DNA of 57,500 bases from Bacteroidia bacterium (GTDB lineage: Bacteria; Bacteroidota; Bacteroidia; J057). Both the position numbers and the translations under genes were made by a program. Shown here piece by piece: positions 41,533-49,252 of this stretch (positions within the stretch are counted from its first letter, which is position 1; each line of letters begins with the position of its first letter). Where the stretch lies: the NCBI GenBank assembly GCA_030430205.1, contig JAUIGE010000040.1, forward strand, positions 1 through 57,500, given 5' to 3'. Below the pieces are notes generated by a model, which saw only the letters and a list, made by a program, of their open reading frames with translations, was not told the DNA's origin and did no database searches.

Positions 41533-42726
41533 ATGAGACACTTCAACACCTTCCTCATCACCCTGATACTTTGCATCGGAAGTTTGAGCTTACATGCCCA
41601 AAAGCCATTTAAAGACGGATACAAAAAAGAAACCTATCACCGCCCAGCTCAGCTCACGCTGATCTCGCCCATTGGCACCAATGGCCTCAAAAGCGCAAAA
41701 TGCATTAACCACCTATCAATCAACCTGATAGCAGGCGTTTCAGCCGCCACAGAAGGCGTCGAAATCGGCGGCTTCCTCAATATCAACCGCAAACATACCT
41801 ATGGTGTACAGATTGCCGGTTTTGGCAATATCACAGGCGATGACGCCATCGGAGCCCAGATCGCGGGCTTCGGCAATATCGTTGGTGATGATCTCTACGC
41901 TGTCCAGCTTGGCGGCTTTGGCAACATCGTTGGGGGAAAGGTTCATTTAGCGCAGGTTGCCGGTTTTGGCAATGTGGCGGGTAGCCATGTAGGCGGACTG
42001 CAAGTGGCAGGCTTTGGCAATGTGGCCGGAGGAAATGTCGGTGGAGGCCAGATTGCAGGTTTCGGAAATATAGCCGAAAAAGTATATGGCATCCAGCTCG
42101 CAGGCTTTGGCAATGTGGCCGGAGATGTAACCGGCGCCCAGATCGCCGGTGGCGTGAATATAGCCGGCCATGTAAAAGGCCTCCAAATAGGGTTGGTGAA
42201 CATTTCTGAAGAAATGGATGGCATTCCCATTGGCCTGCTGAGCATTGTCAAAGAGAATGGCTTCCGCCAGCTTGAAGTCTCCAGTTCTGAAGCGCTAAAC
42301 GCGCAAGTCGCCTGGAAAATGGGCGTCGAGCATTTCTACAACATTTTTGCCGTTGGCGGACGCTATACGGATGAATTGAATTATTTCTCCTTTGGCTATG
42401 GCCTGGGAACGCAGTTTCGCCCTTTTAACAACAGCATCGTCGCAAATGTAGAAGCCATGAGCTGGCATGTGAATGAAGGCTATGAACGTTGGATGACAGA
42501 TTTGAACCTGCTCAATCAGGTCAAACTGACCGTCGGTATTCCCTTCTTCAATGAAGCCGTCACCCTTTTCGCCGGCCCCAGCTACAATGTCATGGTATCC
42601 AATTCTGAGCGCGCTTTAGAGTTAAATGACAAAGGCATCGCACCGCTATGGACCTTCCAGGATCAGGTATACGGCCAAACGCGCATCCAGCAATGGGTAG
42701 GCATGAATGTAGGTCTCCGATTTTAA
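41533..42726 (+). CDS. GFGN-repeat surface protein (LA_2272-like)
   Basis: A 397-residue exported protein (signal ending 'SLHAQ'). Residues about 95-230 consist of about nine copies of a 14-16 residue unit of the form QIAGFGNIxGDxxxGx, e.g. 'QVAGFGNVAGSHVGGL'. Each unit is probably one turn of a beta solenoid, with Phe and Asn stacking inside. The repeats end in 'QIGLVNISEEMDGIPIGL', typical of LA_2272-type surface repeats. The C-terminal 150 residues look like a small beta-barrel ('VGGRYTDELNYFSFGYGLGT'). Probably surface located; function unknown. Confidence 0.78.
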   Translation: MRHFNTFLITLILCIGSLSLHAQKPFKDGYKKETYHRPAQLTLISPIGTNGLKSAKCINHLSINLIAGVSAATEGVEIGGFLNINRKHTYGVQIAGFGNITGDDAIGAQIAGFGNIVGDDLYAVQLGGFGNIVGGKVHLAQVAGFGNVAGSHVGGLQVAGFGNVAGGNVGGGQIAGFGNIAEKVYGIQLAGFGNVAGDVTGAQIAGGVNIAGHVKGLQIGLVNISEEMDGIPIGLLSIVKENGFRQLEVSSSEALNAQVAWKMGVEHFYNIFAVGGRYTDELNYFSFGYGLGTQFRPFNNSIVANVEAMSWHVNEGYERWMTDLNLLNQVKLTVGIPFFNEAVTLFAGPSYNVMVSNSERALELNDKGIAPLWTFQDQVYGQTRIQQWVGMNVGLRF

Positions 42727-43367
42727 TCGCGAAATCGCCAGAAGGCATTGTTGATCATTTCTGACAAAAGCTGCTCATCCTTTTCCCCCTGATAAGTCAG
42801 GATAAAACTGAGCCCATAGGTTTTGTCTTTGGTCAAAAGAAGGTAAAACGCCTGCTGAAAATTGGCGTCGGCACGCACAACTTCTCCTTCCCATATATAG
42901 TAAAAACGCCCATTTATGGGCTTTCTATGGGCCTCTTGAAGTTGAAAATCAGGAAAATCTTCCTGATAGGATTGAAGGATTTGCTCAGAAAGCGTGCTTT
43001 CTTCCGGGATCGTAAAATCACCCACATAATTGGCCTGAAACTGAAGGCTTGACAAAAATTCGCCCGTCTCACTTACTTGCTTAATTATGCCGCCCAGCTT
43101 AACAAGCTGGGCTTTTTGTGAGACAGAATCTTTGACCATTACATCTTTGACAGCATACCTTTCACTTTCGGGATACAATTGGGCTGCTTCAAAAAATTGC
43201 CAGCCTTCCGGCACCTTGAGGCTAAACCCAAAATAATGGTTGTTGTAATAGCCCAGCTCTGTTTTTCCGACATCTACCAGCACAGGCTGTTTTTGCTCAA
43301 ATGCAGGAAAACACCCCCAAAGCAGGGAAAACAAAAGAATAAGGGAAAGCGGACGATAGCTTGTCAT
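42723..43367 (-). CDS. Lipoprotein with Mog1/PsbP-like fold (predicted)
   Basis: A 214-residue lipoprotein (signal ending 'LLFSLLWGC'). The segment 'YYNNHYFGFSLKVPEGWQF' is the entry strand typical of Mog1/PsbP or DUF1795-type alpha/beta sandwich domains, and 'RFYYIWEGEVVRADANFQQA' with 'TYGLSFILTYQGEKDE' completes the expected pattern. Function is unknown. It overlaps the end of the solenoid gene by four bases, with convergent stops. Confidence 0.65.
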   Translation of the reverse strand: MTSYRPLSLILLFSLLWGCFPAFEQKQPVLVDVGKTELGYYNNHYFGFSLKVPEGWQFFEAAQLYPESERYAVKDVMVKDSVSQKAQLVKLGGIIKQVSETGEFLSSLQFQANYVGDFTIPEESTLSEQILQSYQEDFPDFQLQEAHRKPINGRFYYIWEGEVVRADANFQQAFYLLLTKDKTYGLSFILTYQGEKDEQLLSEMINNAFWRFRD

Positions 43368-43442
43368 AGATATGATAATTGCCTGATTCTGACTAAATTC
43401 GTACGATTATAAGTTAAATTAACGCATCTACTTCTTAAATTT

Positions 43443-44204
43443 ATGTTAAAAGCACTGATTGTTGAGGATGAGTTGAACAGCCAGGAACTGCTCAAAGATA
43501 TCATTGATGAATCCTGCGATGGCGTACAAGTCGTGGCCATGGCTCAGGGAGTAACCGAAGCCCTTGAAAAAATCAAGGAACATAAGCCTGATATTCTCCT
43601 GCTCGATATCGAGCTGACAGACGGAGATGGCTTCCAGGTACTGGAGCAGGCAGAAGACATTGACTTTGATGTTATTTTCACTACCGCTTATGATCAGTAT
43701 GCGATCAAGGCTTTTAAGTTTGCCGCAACTGATTATATCCTTAAACCTGTAGACTTTGAGGAATTGCAGGAGGCTGTCAAGCGTATCGTTGATAAACGAA
43801 ATAATCCTGAGCAGGCACCTTCCAATGAGCAGCTCCAGGCGCTGATCAACAATATCCGGAGTATCCGCCAACCCTTTAAGCGGATAGTACTACCCACCAC
43901 CAACGGTTTTACCGTTGTGGATCCCAAAGACATCATTCGCTGCGAATCTGATCGCAATTATACCTTCATCTTCCTCACAGATGGGCGCAAAATACTGGTT
44001 TCCCGCACCATCAAGGAATATGAAGAAATGCTGGAAGATTTCAACTTTTTCCGCATTCATCAATCTCACCTGATCAACCTGGCGTTTTTGAAAAACTATA
44101 CCCGTGGCCGGGGTGGGTATGTGGAACTCTCCAATGGTACCACCCTTGATGTCTCTGCACGGCGCAAGTCCGATTTTCTCAGACGCCTCGCAGCAGAAAG
44201 CTAG
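43443..44204 (+). CDS. LytTR-type response regulator
   Basis: A 253-residue transcription factor of the LytTR family. The N-terminal receiver has the acid pair in 'IVEDELN', phospho-acceptor Asp55 in 'ILLLDIELTDGDGF', 'FTTAYDQYAIKAFKF' and Lys in 'YILKPVDF'. The C-terminal LytTR DNA-binding domain spans about 150-250 ('DIIRCESDRNYTFIFLTDGR', 'FFRIHQSHLINLAFLKNYTR'). Bacteroidota members usually pair with a LytS-type kinase; none is adjacent, so the partner is elsewhere. The LytTR gene precedes the DUF697-SHOCT gene by 19 bases. Confidence 0.93.
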   Translation: MLKALIVEDELNSQELLKDIIDESCDGVQVVAMAQGVTEALEKIKEHKPDILLLDIELTDGDGFQVLEQAEDIDFDVIFTTAYDQYAIKAFKFAATDYILKPVDFEELQEAVKRIVDKRNNPEQAPSNEQLQALINNIRSIRQPFKRIVLPTTNGFTVVDPKDIIRCESDRNYTFIFLTDGRKILVSRTIKEYEEMLEDFNFFRIHQSHLINLAFLKNYTRGRGGYVELSNGTTLDVSARRKSDFLRRLAAES

Positions 44205-44223
44205 GAACCCCAAACGTATTTTC

Positions 44224-44820
44224 ATGTCTGAACAACCCAAAACCGATACCCTCATCCGCAACCACGTCCTGCTTGCAGCAGGTGGAGGCCTGATTCCCAT
44301 TCTATTGGTAGACATCGCTGCTGTGACAGCCATTCAATTGGACATGCTCCAAAAGCTATGTCAGCTTTACGGCCTGAATTTCAGTCGGTCAATGGGCAGA
44401 GGGTTTATTGCTGCACTGAGCAGCAGCGTCTTAGCGAGGCTGGGAGCCTCTTTAATCAAAGCTATTCCTGGTGTGGGTTCATTTATTGGAGGGCTTTCAA
44501 GCGCCATCCTGTCGGGAGCTGCGACTTATGCTGTAGGTCAGGTTTTTGTGGCGCACTTCGAAAAAGGAGGTACACTGGAGGACTTTGACCCTTTATCCTA
44601 CAAAGAGATCTATGAGGAGCAATTTGAAGAAGGGAAGCGCAAAACGCGCAATTGGCAGCAAAAAGAAAATGATAAGAAAGACCAAACAATTGAGATCGAG
44701 GCCAGTTCTCAGGAGGAAAAGTTGGCGAAATTGAAAGATTTAGCTACATTGAAGGAAGAGGGAGTGATAAGCGAAGCAGAGTTTGAAGAAATGAAGCGCA
44801 AAATAATGGAAGAGTTCTAA
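44224..44820 (+). CDS. DUF697/YcjF-like membrane protein with C-terminal SHOCT
   Basis: A 198-residue protein. The N-terminal half is a membrane domain of the DUF697/YcjF kind, with 'LLAAGGGLIPILLVDIAAVT' and 'ALSSSVLARLGASLIKAIPG'. The C-terminus is a SHOCT helix pair ('EKLAKLKDLATLKEEGVIS' then 'EAEFEEMKRKI'), common as an oligomerisation tag. The middle is acidic and coiled. Function is unknown. It is immediately downstream of the LytTR gene and has a strong terminator after it, so the pair forms an operon. Confidence 0.8.
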   Translation: MSEQPKTDTLIRNHVLLAAGGGLIPILLVDIAAVTAIQLDMLQKLCQLYGLNFSRSMGRGFIAALSSSVLARLGASLIKAIPGVGSFIGGLSSAILSGAATYAVGQVFVAHFEKGGTLEDFDPLSYKEIYEEQFEEGKRKTRNWQQKENDKKDQTIEIEASSQEEKLAKLKDLATLKEEGVISEAEFEEMKRKIMEEF

Positions 44821-44865
44821 GACTTTTCAATAGTGCCTGCTCCCGGGTACGATACGCGAAGGGAC

Positions 44866-44897
44866 CCGTCGGCTGCCATGCAGTCGGCGGTTTTTTT
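44866..44897 (+). terminator. Intrinsic terminator after the SHOCT gene
   Basis: An 11-bp stem (44866-44876 with 44880-44890, two wobble pairs), CAT loop, then seven T. It overlaps the end of the convergent TMTC-like gene by two bases. Confidence 0.85.
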
Positions 44898-46698
44898 ATG
44901 GCACCGGATACCCAAACTGCCGCGCAAGGCGTGCATTTTCCTGGGCTTTTGCCTCATCTCCCTGCCGCTGATAGAGGCGCGAGCGGATAAAATAAAACAT
45001 TCCCTGACGGCCATTCAGCTGAATAGCCCGGTTGATGTTTTCCATTGAGGCCTGATTCTCTCCCAGGCTGTATTGGCAGGAAGCCATATTTCCATATCCA
45101 ATCGCAAAATTGGGATTGATTTTCACCGCCTGCTGAAACTCATAGAGTGCTTTGCGAATTTCATTTCGCTTCATAAAAATGTCTCCTCTATTATTATAAG
45201 CCATATAATCTGGCCTGATACTCAGCACTTTGTCATAATCTGCCAGGGCTTTGTCCTGCAATTCTCGCTTGCGTGCTGTATTTTCTTCGCCGCTGAGGCG
45301 GTTGGCGAGGTCAGCCCGGTAGTGGCCGCGGCTCACATAAGGCCTTGCGGCATGAGGATATTTGGCGATGACATCGCTGAAGAGGATTTCTGTATTTTCC
45401 CATACTTTCACCCGCTGAAAAGTTGCAAAGGAGCTACTCAGCGCCAAAAGCCCCAGGAGGCCGAAGACAGCGTAGGTGAGCGCTTTATTCTCTTTATTTT
45501 GCTCCCATACATACTGAACCAAAAGCCCCAACAACAATAAAATGCCAATATAGGGCACATAGGTATAGCGCTCTGCAATGACCACATCGCCTACAGCGAT
45601 GATCTGAAGCACCAGTCCAATATTTAGCAGGTAAAACAAAGCACCAAACAAGCCTGTTCGCCCAAATTTCTTTGACCAGATCGCCAAAGCGCCTATTCCC
45701 AGAGCTATCAGCGGCGCAATTTTGTACATCAGGGGAAAGCCATTTTCAGGATAGGCATGGTAAGCGGCCTGTTTTATCGGCACAAATAGCATGGCGATAT
45801 AGGTCACAAAGCCATAGGAAGCGACCATGATTTTGTCAAGGAAAGTATTGGTGTGGGTGGTCAGCGCCCCCGCGTCCTTCTGTATTTCCATCGTCGCCAG
45901 GCCCAGCGCTATCGCTCCTATGAAAAAGGGCACTTTTTCCAAAAGCGCTTTCGCATCAAAAGGACGTTTTTTGTACCAATCAATCAACAAAAGCACTACG
46001 GGAAGTACCACGGCTGCGGGCTTGGATAAAAGCGATAAGCTGAAAAACACAAGCAAGAGGACATAGAGGCCCAGTTTGCGCGTTTCGAGATACCGAAGGT
46101 AGCCGATGAGTGTCAGCATAAAGAAAAAAGTGTACAACACATCTTTTCGCTCTGCGACCCAGGCTACGGACTCCACATGCATGGGATGTATGGCAAAAAA
46201 GAAAGCTGTGAACAGCGCAGCCAGCCATTTTTTATCAAAAAGCAGAAAGACAAAAAAGAAAACCAATAAGGTATTGAGTAGGTGAAAAAGCAGATTTGTC
46301 CCAAAATAAACAGGGAAATCAGTCTCTGCCATGGCGTAATTCACCGCCATACTCAGGACAGTAATCGGGTGATAATTGCCTGCAACTTCGGAGGTTTTTC
46401 CTTTGAAAATCTCGTTGAGATGGGGACCGTCTAATGCTCTGATAGAGAGGTTGTTGATGACGTAGACGTCGTCATCCCAATTGGTAAACTCATGGCTAAA
46501 GCCATGGCTATAGACCAGGGCGGTGAGCAGCAGGATCACCGCCAAGGCAATCCATATCCTGCGATCCGTTTTCAGCCATTCACCTAAGCTGGAGTAGCTC
46601 AGCGAAGGTGCAGGAGAGCTTTTCCGCTGTTGTTTTTTCTTCGGGGCGCTGGTTCGTTTTTTACCAGCATAGCGAGATGAGGGTACTTTTTTTGCCAT
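44896..46698 (-). CDS. TMTC/GT105-like membrane glycosyltransferase with TPRs
   Basis: A 600-residue polytopic membrane protein of the GT-C superfamily, similar in design to TMTC O-mannosyltransferases. The basic N-terminus is followed by about 11 transmembrane helices. The conserved first loop 'FTNWDDDVYVINN' has the acidic catalytic-type pair, and 'FAIHPMHVESVAWVAERKDVL' is a strong family signature. The C-terminal ~130 residues contain TPR helices ('DYMAYNNRGDIFMKRNEIR', 'NFAIGYGNMASCQYSLGEN'). Probably transfers a sugar from a lipid carrier to exported proteins; substrate unknown. It has a close paralogue at 47211. Confidence 0.85.
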   Translation of the reverse strand: MAKKVPSSRYAGKKRTSAPKKKQQRKSSPAPSLSYSSLGEWLKTDRRIWIALAVILLLTALVYSHGFSHEFTNWDDDVYVINNLSIRALDGPHLNEIFKGKTSEVAGNYHPITVLSMAVNYAMAETDFPVYFGTNLLFHLLNTLLVFFFVFLLFDKKWLAALFTAFFFAIHPMHVESVAWVAERKDVLYTFFFMLTLIGYLRYLETRKLGLYVLLLVFFSLSLLSKPAAVVLPVVLLLIDWYKKRPFDAKALLEKVPFFIGAIALGLATMEIQKDAGALTTHTNTFLDKIMVASYGFVTYIAMLFVPIKQAAYHAYPENGFPLMYKIAPLIALGIGALAIWSKKFGRTGLFGALFYLLNIGLVLQIIAVGDVVIAERYTYVPYIGILLLLGLLVQYVWEQNKENKALTYAVFGLLGLLALSSSFATFQRVKVWENTEILFSDVIAKYPHAARPYVSRGHYRADLANRLSGEENTARKRELQDKALADYDKVLSIRPDYMAYNNRGDIFMKRNEIRKALYEFQQAVKINPNFAIGYGNMASCQYSLGENQASMENINRAIQLNGRQGMFYFIRSRLYQRQGDEAKAQENARLARQFGYPVP

Positions 46699-46706
46699 TT
46701 CTTTCC

Positions 46707-47114
46707 TTAACTGCTTCTTCCTACAATTTTTGATAGACCTGCTTTGAGTGCATTTTGGTGTATAATTAACAAAGAAACACATGCCAGCAAAGTAATGAGG
46801 GCCATCACAAACAAACCTCCTCCATCTCCCTGGACTTCGATACCCAAAACTGTAAGATGAGCACTCAGGGCCCCAAACATCAATCCCGTCCCGATCACAG
46901 CGCCCAACCAAACTGTGCTGGGCAGCACAAGGAGAATAGCTGTAATCAGCTCCAAAACACCCAGGGCAATGCGTCCCCAGGGTTCAACGCCGAGCGTAGA
47001 AAAAATATGAATCGCTTCCGGCTTACCGCCAAACTTGAAGTAAAGCGTTTGCAGGAGGATCAAGGCAGCTACGATGCGCAAAATCCAGCTAATGATGGGT
47101 AAATACTTTTTCAT
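46707..47114 (-). CDS. DoxX-family membrane protein
   Basis: A 135-residue protein with four transmembrane helices, starting 'KKYLPIISWILRIVAALILL' and with 'LYFKFGGKPEAIHIFSTLG', 'GRIALGVLELITAILLVLP' and 'GLFVMALITLLACVSLLII'. This matches the DoxX family (some are thiosulfate:quinone oxidoreductase subunits or poorly known). The gene lies eight bases upstream of the minus-strand glycosyltransferase gene, so they are probably one transcript. Confidence 0.85.
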   Translation of the reverse strand: MKKYLPIISWILRIVAALILLQTLYFKFGGKPEAIHIFSTLGVEPWGRIALGVLELITAILLVLPSTVWLGAVIGTGLMFGALSAHLTVLGIEVQGDGGGLFVMALITLLACVSLLIIHQNALKAGLSKIVGRSS

Positions 47115-47210
47115 GAGATGGTATTGTAGTGGATAGCTAAATAAACAAATTTTTTAGCTAATCTCTCAATATGTTAACTTACTTCCCAATTCAGCATCTC
47201 TCCAATATTC

Positions 47211-49172
47211 ATGGCAAAACGAAAAGCAGCTCAGCAAAAAGATTCGGCAAGCCGAAGGACAAAAAAAAGCACCCGCACAGCAAAAAAGGTACGCTCCAGC
47301 CAAAGGGGCCCTTCTTCTGATTTGACGGGTGGGCTTGCAAAGCGCAACAAACTGATTTTGGGAGGTATCCTCCTGCTGACATTATTGACATTTCTTCCCC
47401 TTTTCCAAAATGAATTCACCAATTGGGATGACAATGTATATGTCACAGAAAATACGATGATCACCAGCCTCAGTGGGGAGAATATTCAGCGGATGTTTAC
47501 GGAAAAAGTTTCTTCCAACCACCATCCGCTGACCATGCTGGTCTATGCCATCAATTACCAGATTTCAGGCTTGAAGCCCTGGTCGTATACCCTGTTTCAA
47601 ATCCTTTTTCATTTATTGAATACCTTTTTGGTATTTGTTGTGATCAGGCGCCTGGCGGGAGGGAAAGAAGAGGTTGCCCTCTTTGTGAGCCTGTTTTTTG
47701 GGATCCATCCCATGCATGTAGAATCTGTGGCCTGGCTGTCCGAGCATAAAGATGTGCTTTATACCTTCTTTTTGCTGCTTTCGGTAAATGAATACCTGAA
47801 GTATGTGGAAGGTGGCGGATGGGAAAAAATAAAAGAAGGCAACTGGAAATGGCTTGCCCTCGGCTTGCTCTATTTTTGGCTTTCGCTCAACTCCAAGTCT
47901 GCTGCTGTCGCTATGCCTGTAGGCTTATTTGCCATTGATTATTGGCTGAGGCGACCGATGAAAGCGGGTATTTTTATCGAAAAAGTCCCCTTTCTTGCCC
48001 TTTCCGTCGTCTATGGAATCATCGCGCTGCGGACACAGGCTGATGCCATCAATGAGAGTTACAGCTTTTTACAAAAGATCAACTATGCCTCCTATGGCTT
48101 CAGCATGTACTTTGCCAAGCTATTTGTGCCGATCAATCTGGCCTCTTTTATCCCCTACCCTCCCACGGGAGAGCCCGAACCCGGCTACCTCCAAATCATG
48201 CCGCTGATCGCCCTGGCGATCGTGGGCCTGACCGCCTTCTCGATGCGCAAAACGCGCCTTTTCGCCTTTGGCGTGGCATTTTTTGCGATCATGATTTCCC
48301 TGACTTTACAAGTCGTGGCGGTAGGTGGCCAGATCATGGCCGAACGCTATACCTATGTCCCTTACATCGGTCTTTTCTTCATTTTGGGCTATGGGCTGTA
48401 CCAAATGGGGCAACATCCCCAATGGAAAAAGTACCATCAGATGGCCATTTACGCCACAGCGGCGATCGCGCTGCTTTTTGCTTTTATGTCCTTTCAACGG
48501 ACAAAAGTCTGGAAAGACAGCCGTAGCCTTTGGTCGGATGTGATCGACAAGCACCCGAACTGTGGTCGGGCGTGGCTGATGCGGGGCGTTTTGCTCTATG
48601 ACGAAAATGACGATGTAGCGGCGCTTGACCATTTCAACAAAGCGGTAAAATACCGCTCAACTATGGCTTTTTGCTACTACAATCGCGGATTGGTACTCAA
48701 TCGCAGCAAGCGATATGATGAAGCCATCGCAGATTTTGACGTGGCCATAGCGAAGAAAAACAACTATTTCGAAGCATATCACCACCGTGGCAATGCAAAA
48801 TACTATCAGGGGAAATTCGATGAAGCCCTCGAAAATTACAACCAGGCACTTTCCTATAATTCCAACTTCGCCAAGTCATATACCAACCGCGGCCTGGTCT
48901 ACTACCAAAAACAGCAGTACGAAAAAGCCGCTTCGGATCTGGAACGTTCCATCCAGCTGGAAGCGCCAAATTCCCTCACCTATAACAACTTAGGTGCCTC
49001 TTACGCAGCGCTCGGCCAAAATCAAAAGGCCATTGACACCTATACTAAAGCCATCCAAATCAATCCCAATGATGCCAATGCCTACGGCAATCGTGCGATC
49101 ATGTATCGCCAGTTGGGGCAGGAGGATAAGGCCAGGCAGGATGAGGCGGAGGTGAGGGGATTGAGGAGATAG
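47211..49172 (+). CDS. TMTC/GT105-like membrane glycosyltransferase with TPRs
   Basis: A 653-residue paralogue of the product at 44896-46698. The same order is seen: basic N-terminus, first-loop 'FTNWDDNVYVTENTM', 'FGIHPMHVESVAWLSEHKDVL', about 11 helices, then a longer C-terminal TPR array of about six units ('NYFEAYHHRGNAKYYQGKF', 'NFAKSYTNRGLVYYQKQQY', 'NSLTYNNLGASYAALGQ', 'NDANAYGNRAIMYRQLGQ'). The more extended TPR region could select acceptor proteins. It is divergent from the DoxX gene. Confidence 0.85.
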   Translation: MAKRKAAQQKDSASRRTKKSTRTAKKVRSSQRGPSSDLTGGLAKRNKLILGGILLLTLLTFLPLFQNEFTNWDDNVYVTENTMITSLSGENIQRMFTEKVSSNHHPLTMLVYAINYQISGLKPWSYTLFQILFHLLNTFLVFVVIRRLAGGKEEVALFVSLFFGIHPMHVESVAWLSEHKDVLYTFFLLLSVNEYLKYVEGGGWEKIKEGNWKWLALGLLYFWLSLNSKSAAVAMPVGLFAIDYWLRRPMKAGIFIEKVPFLALSVVYGIIALRTQADAINESYSFLQKINYASYGFSMYFAKLFVPINLASFIPYPPTGEPEPGYLQIMPLIALAIVGLTAFSMRKTRLFAFGVAFFAIMISLTLQVVAVGGQIMAERYTYVPYIGLFFILGYGLYQMGQHPQWKKYHQMAIYATAAIALLFAFMSFQRTKVWKDSRSLWSDVIDKHPNCGRAWLMRGVLLYDENDDVAALDHFNKAVKYRSTMAFCYYNRGLVLNRSKRYDEAIADFDVAIAKKNNYFEAYHHRGNAKYYQGKFDEALENYNQALSYNSNFAKSYTNRGLVYYQKQQYEKAASDLERSIQLEAPNSLTYNNLGASYAALGQNQKAIDTYTKAIQINPNDANAYGNRAIMYRQLGQEDKARQDEAEVRGLRR

Positions 49173-49173
49173 C

Positions 49174-49190
49174 GGCGGATTGCATCCGTC
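49174..49190. repeat. Small GCGGAT hairpin near the TMTC stop codon
   Basis: GGCGGAT and ATCCGTC flank a 3-base loop (7 bp with one wobble). It shares the GCGGATTGC core with the hairpin in the element at 2100-2368. It lies two bases past the stop codon. Confidence 0.4.
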
Positions 49191-49252
49191 ACTACGGCTA
49201 TTTTTCCTCCACTTTTTCCCTAATATTGCACAGCACGCAATAACCCAAAGCA

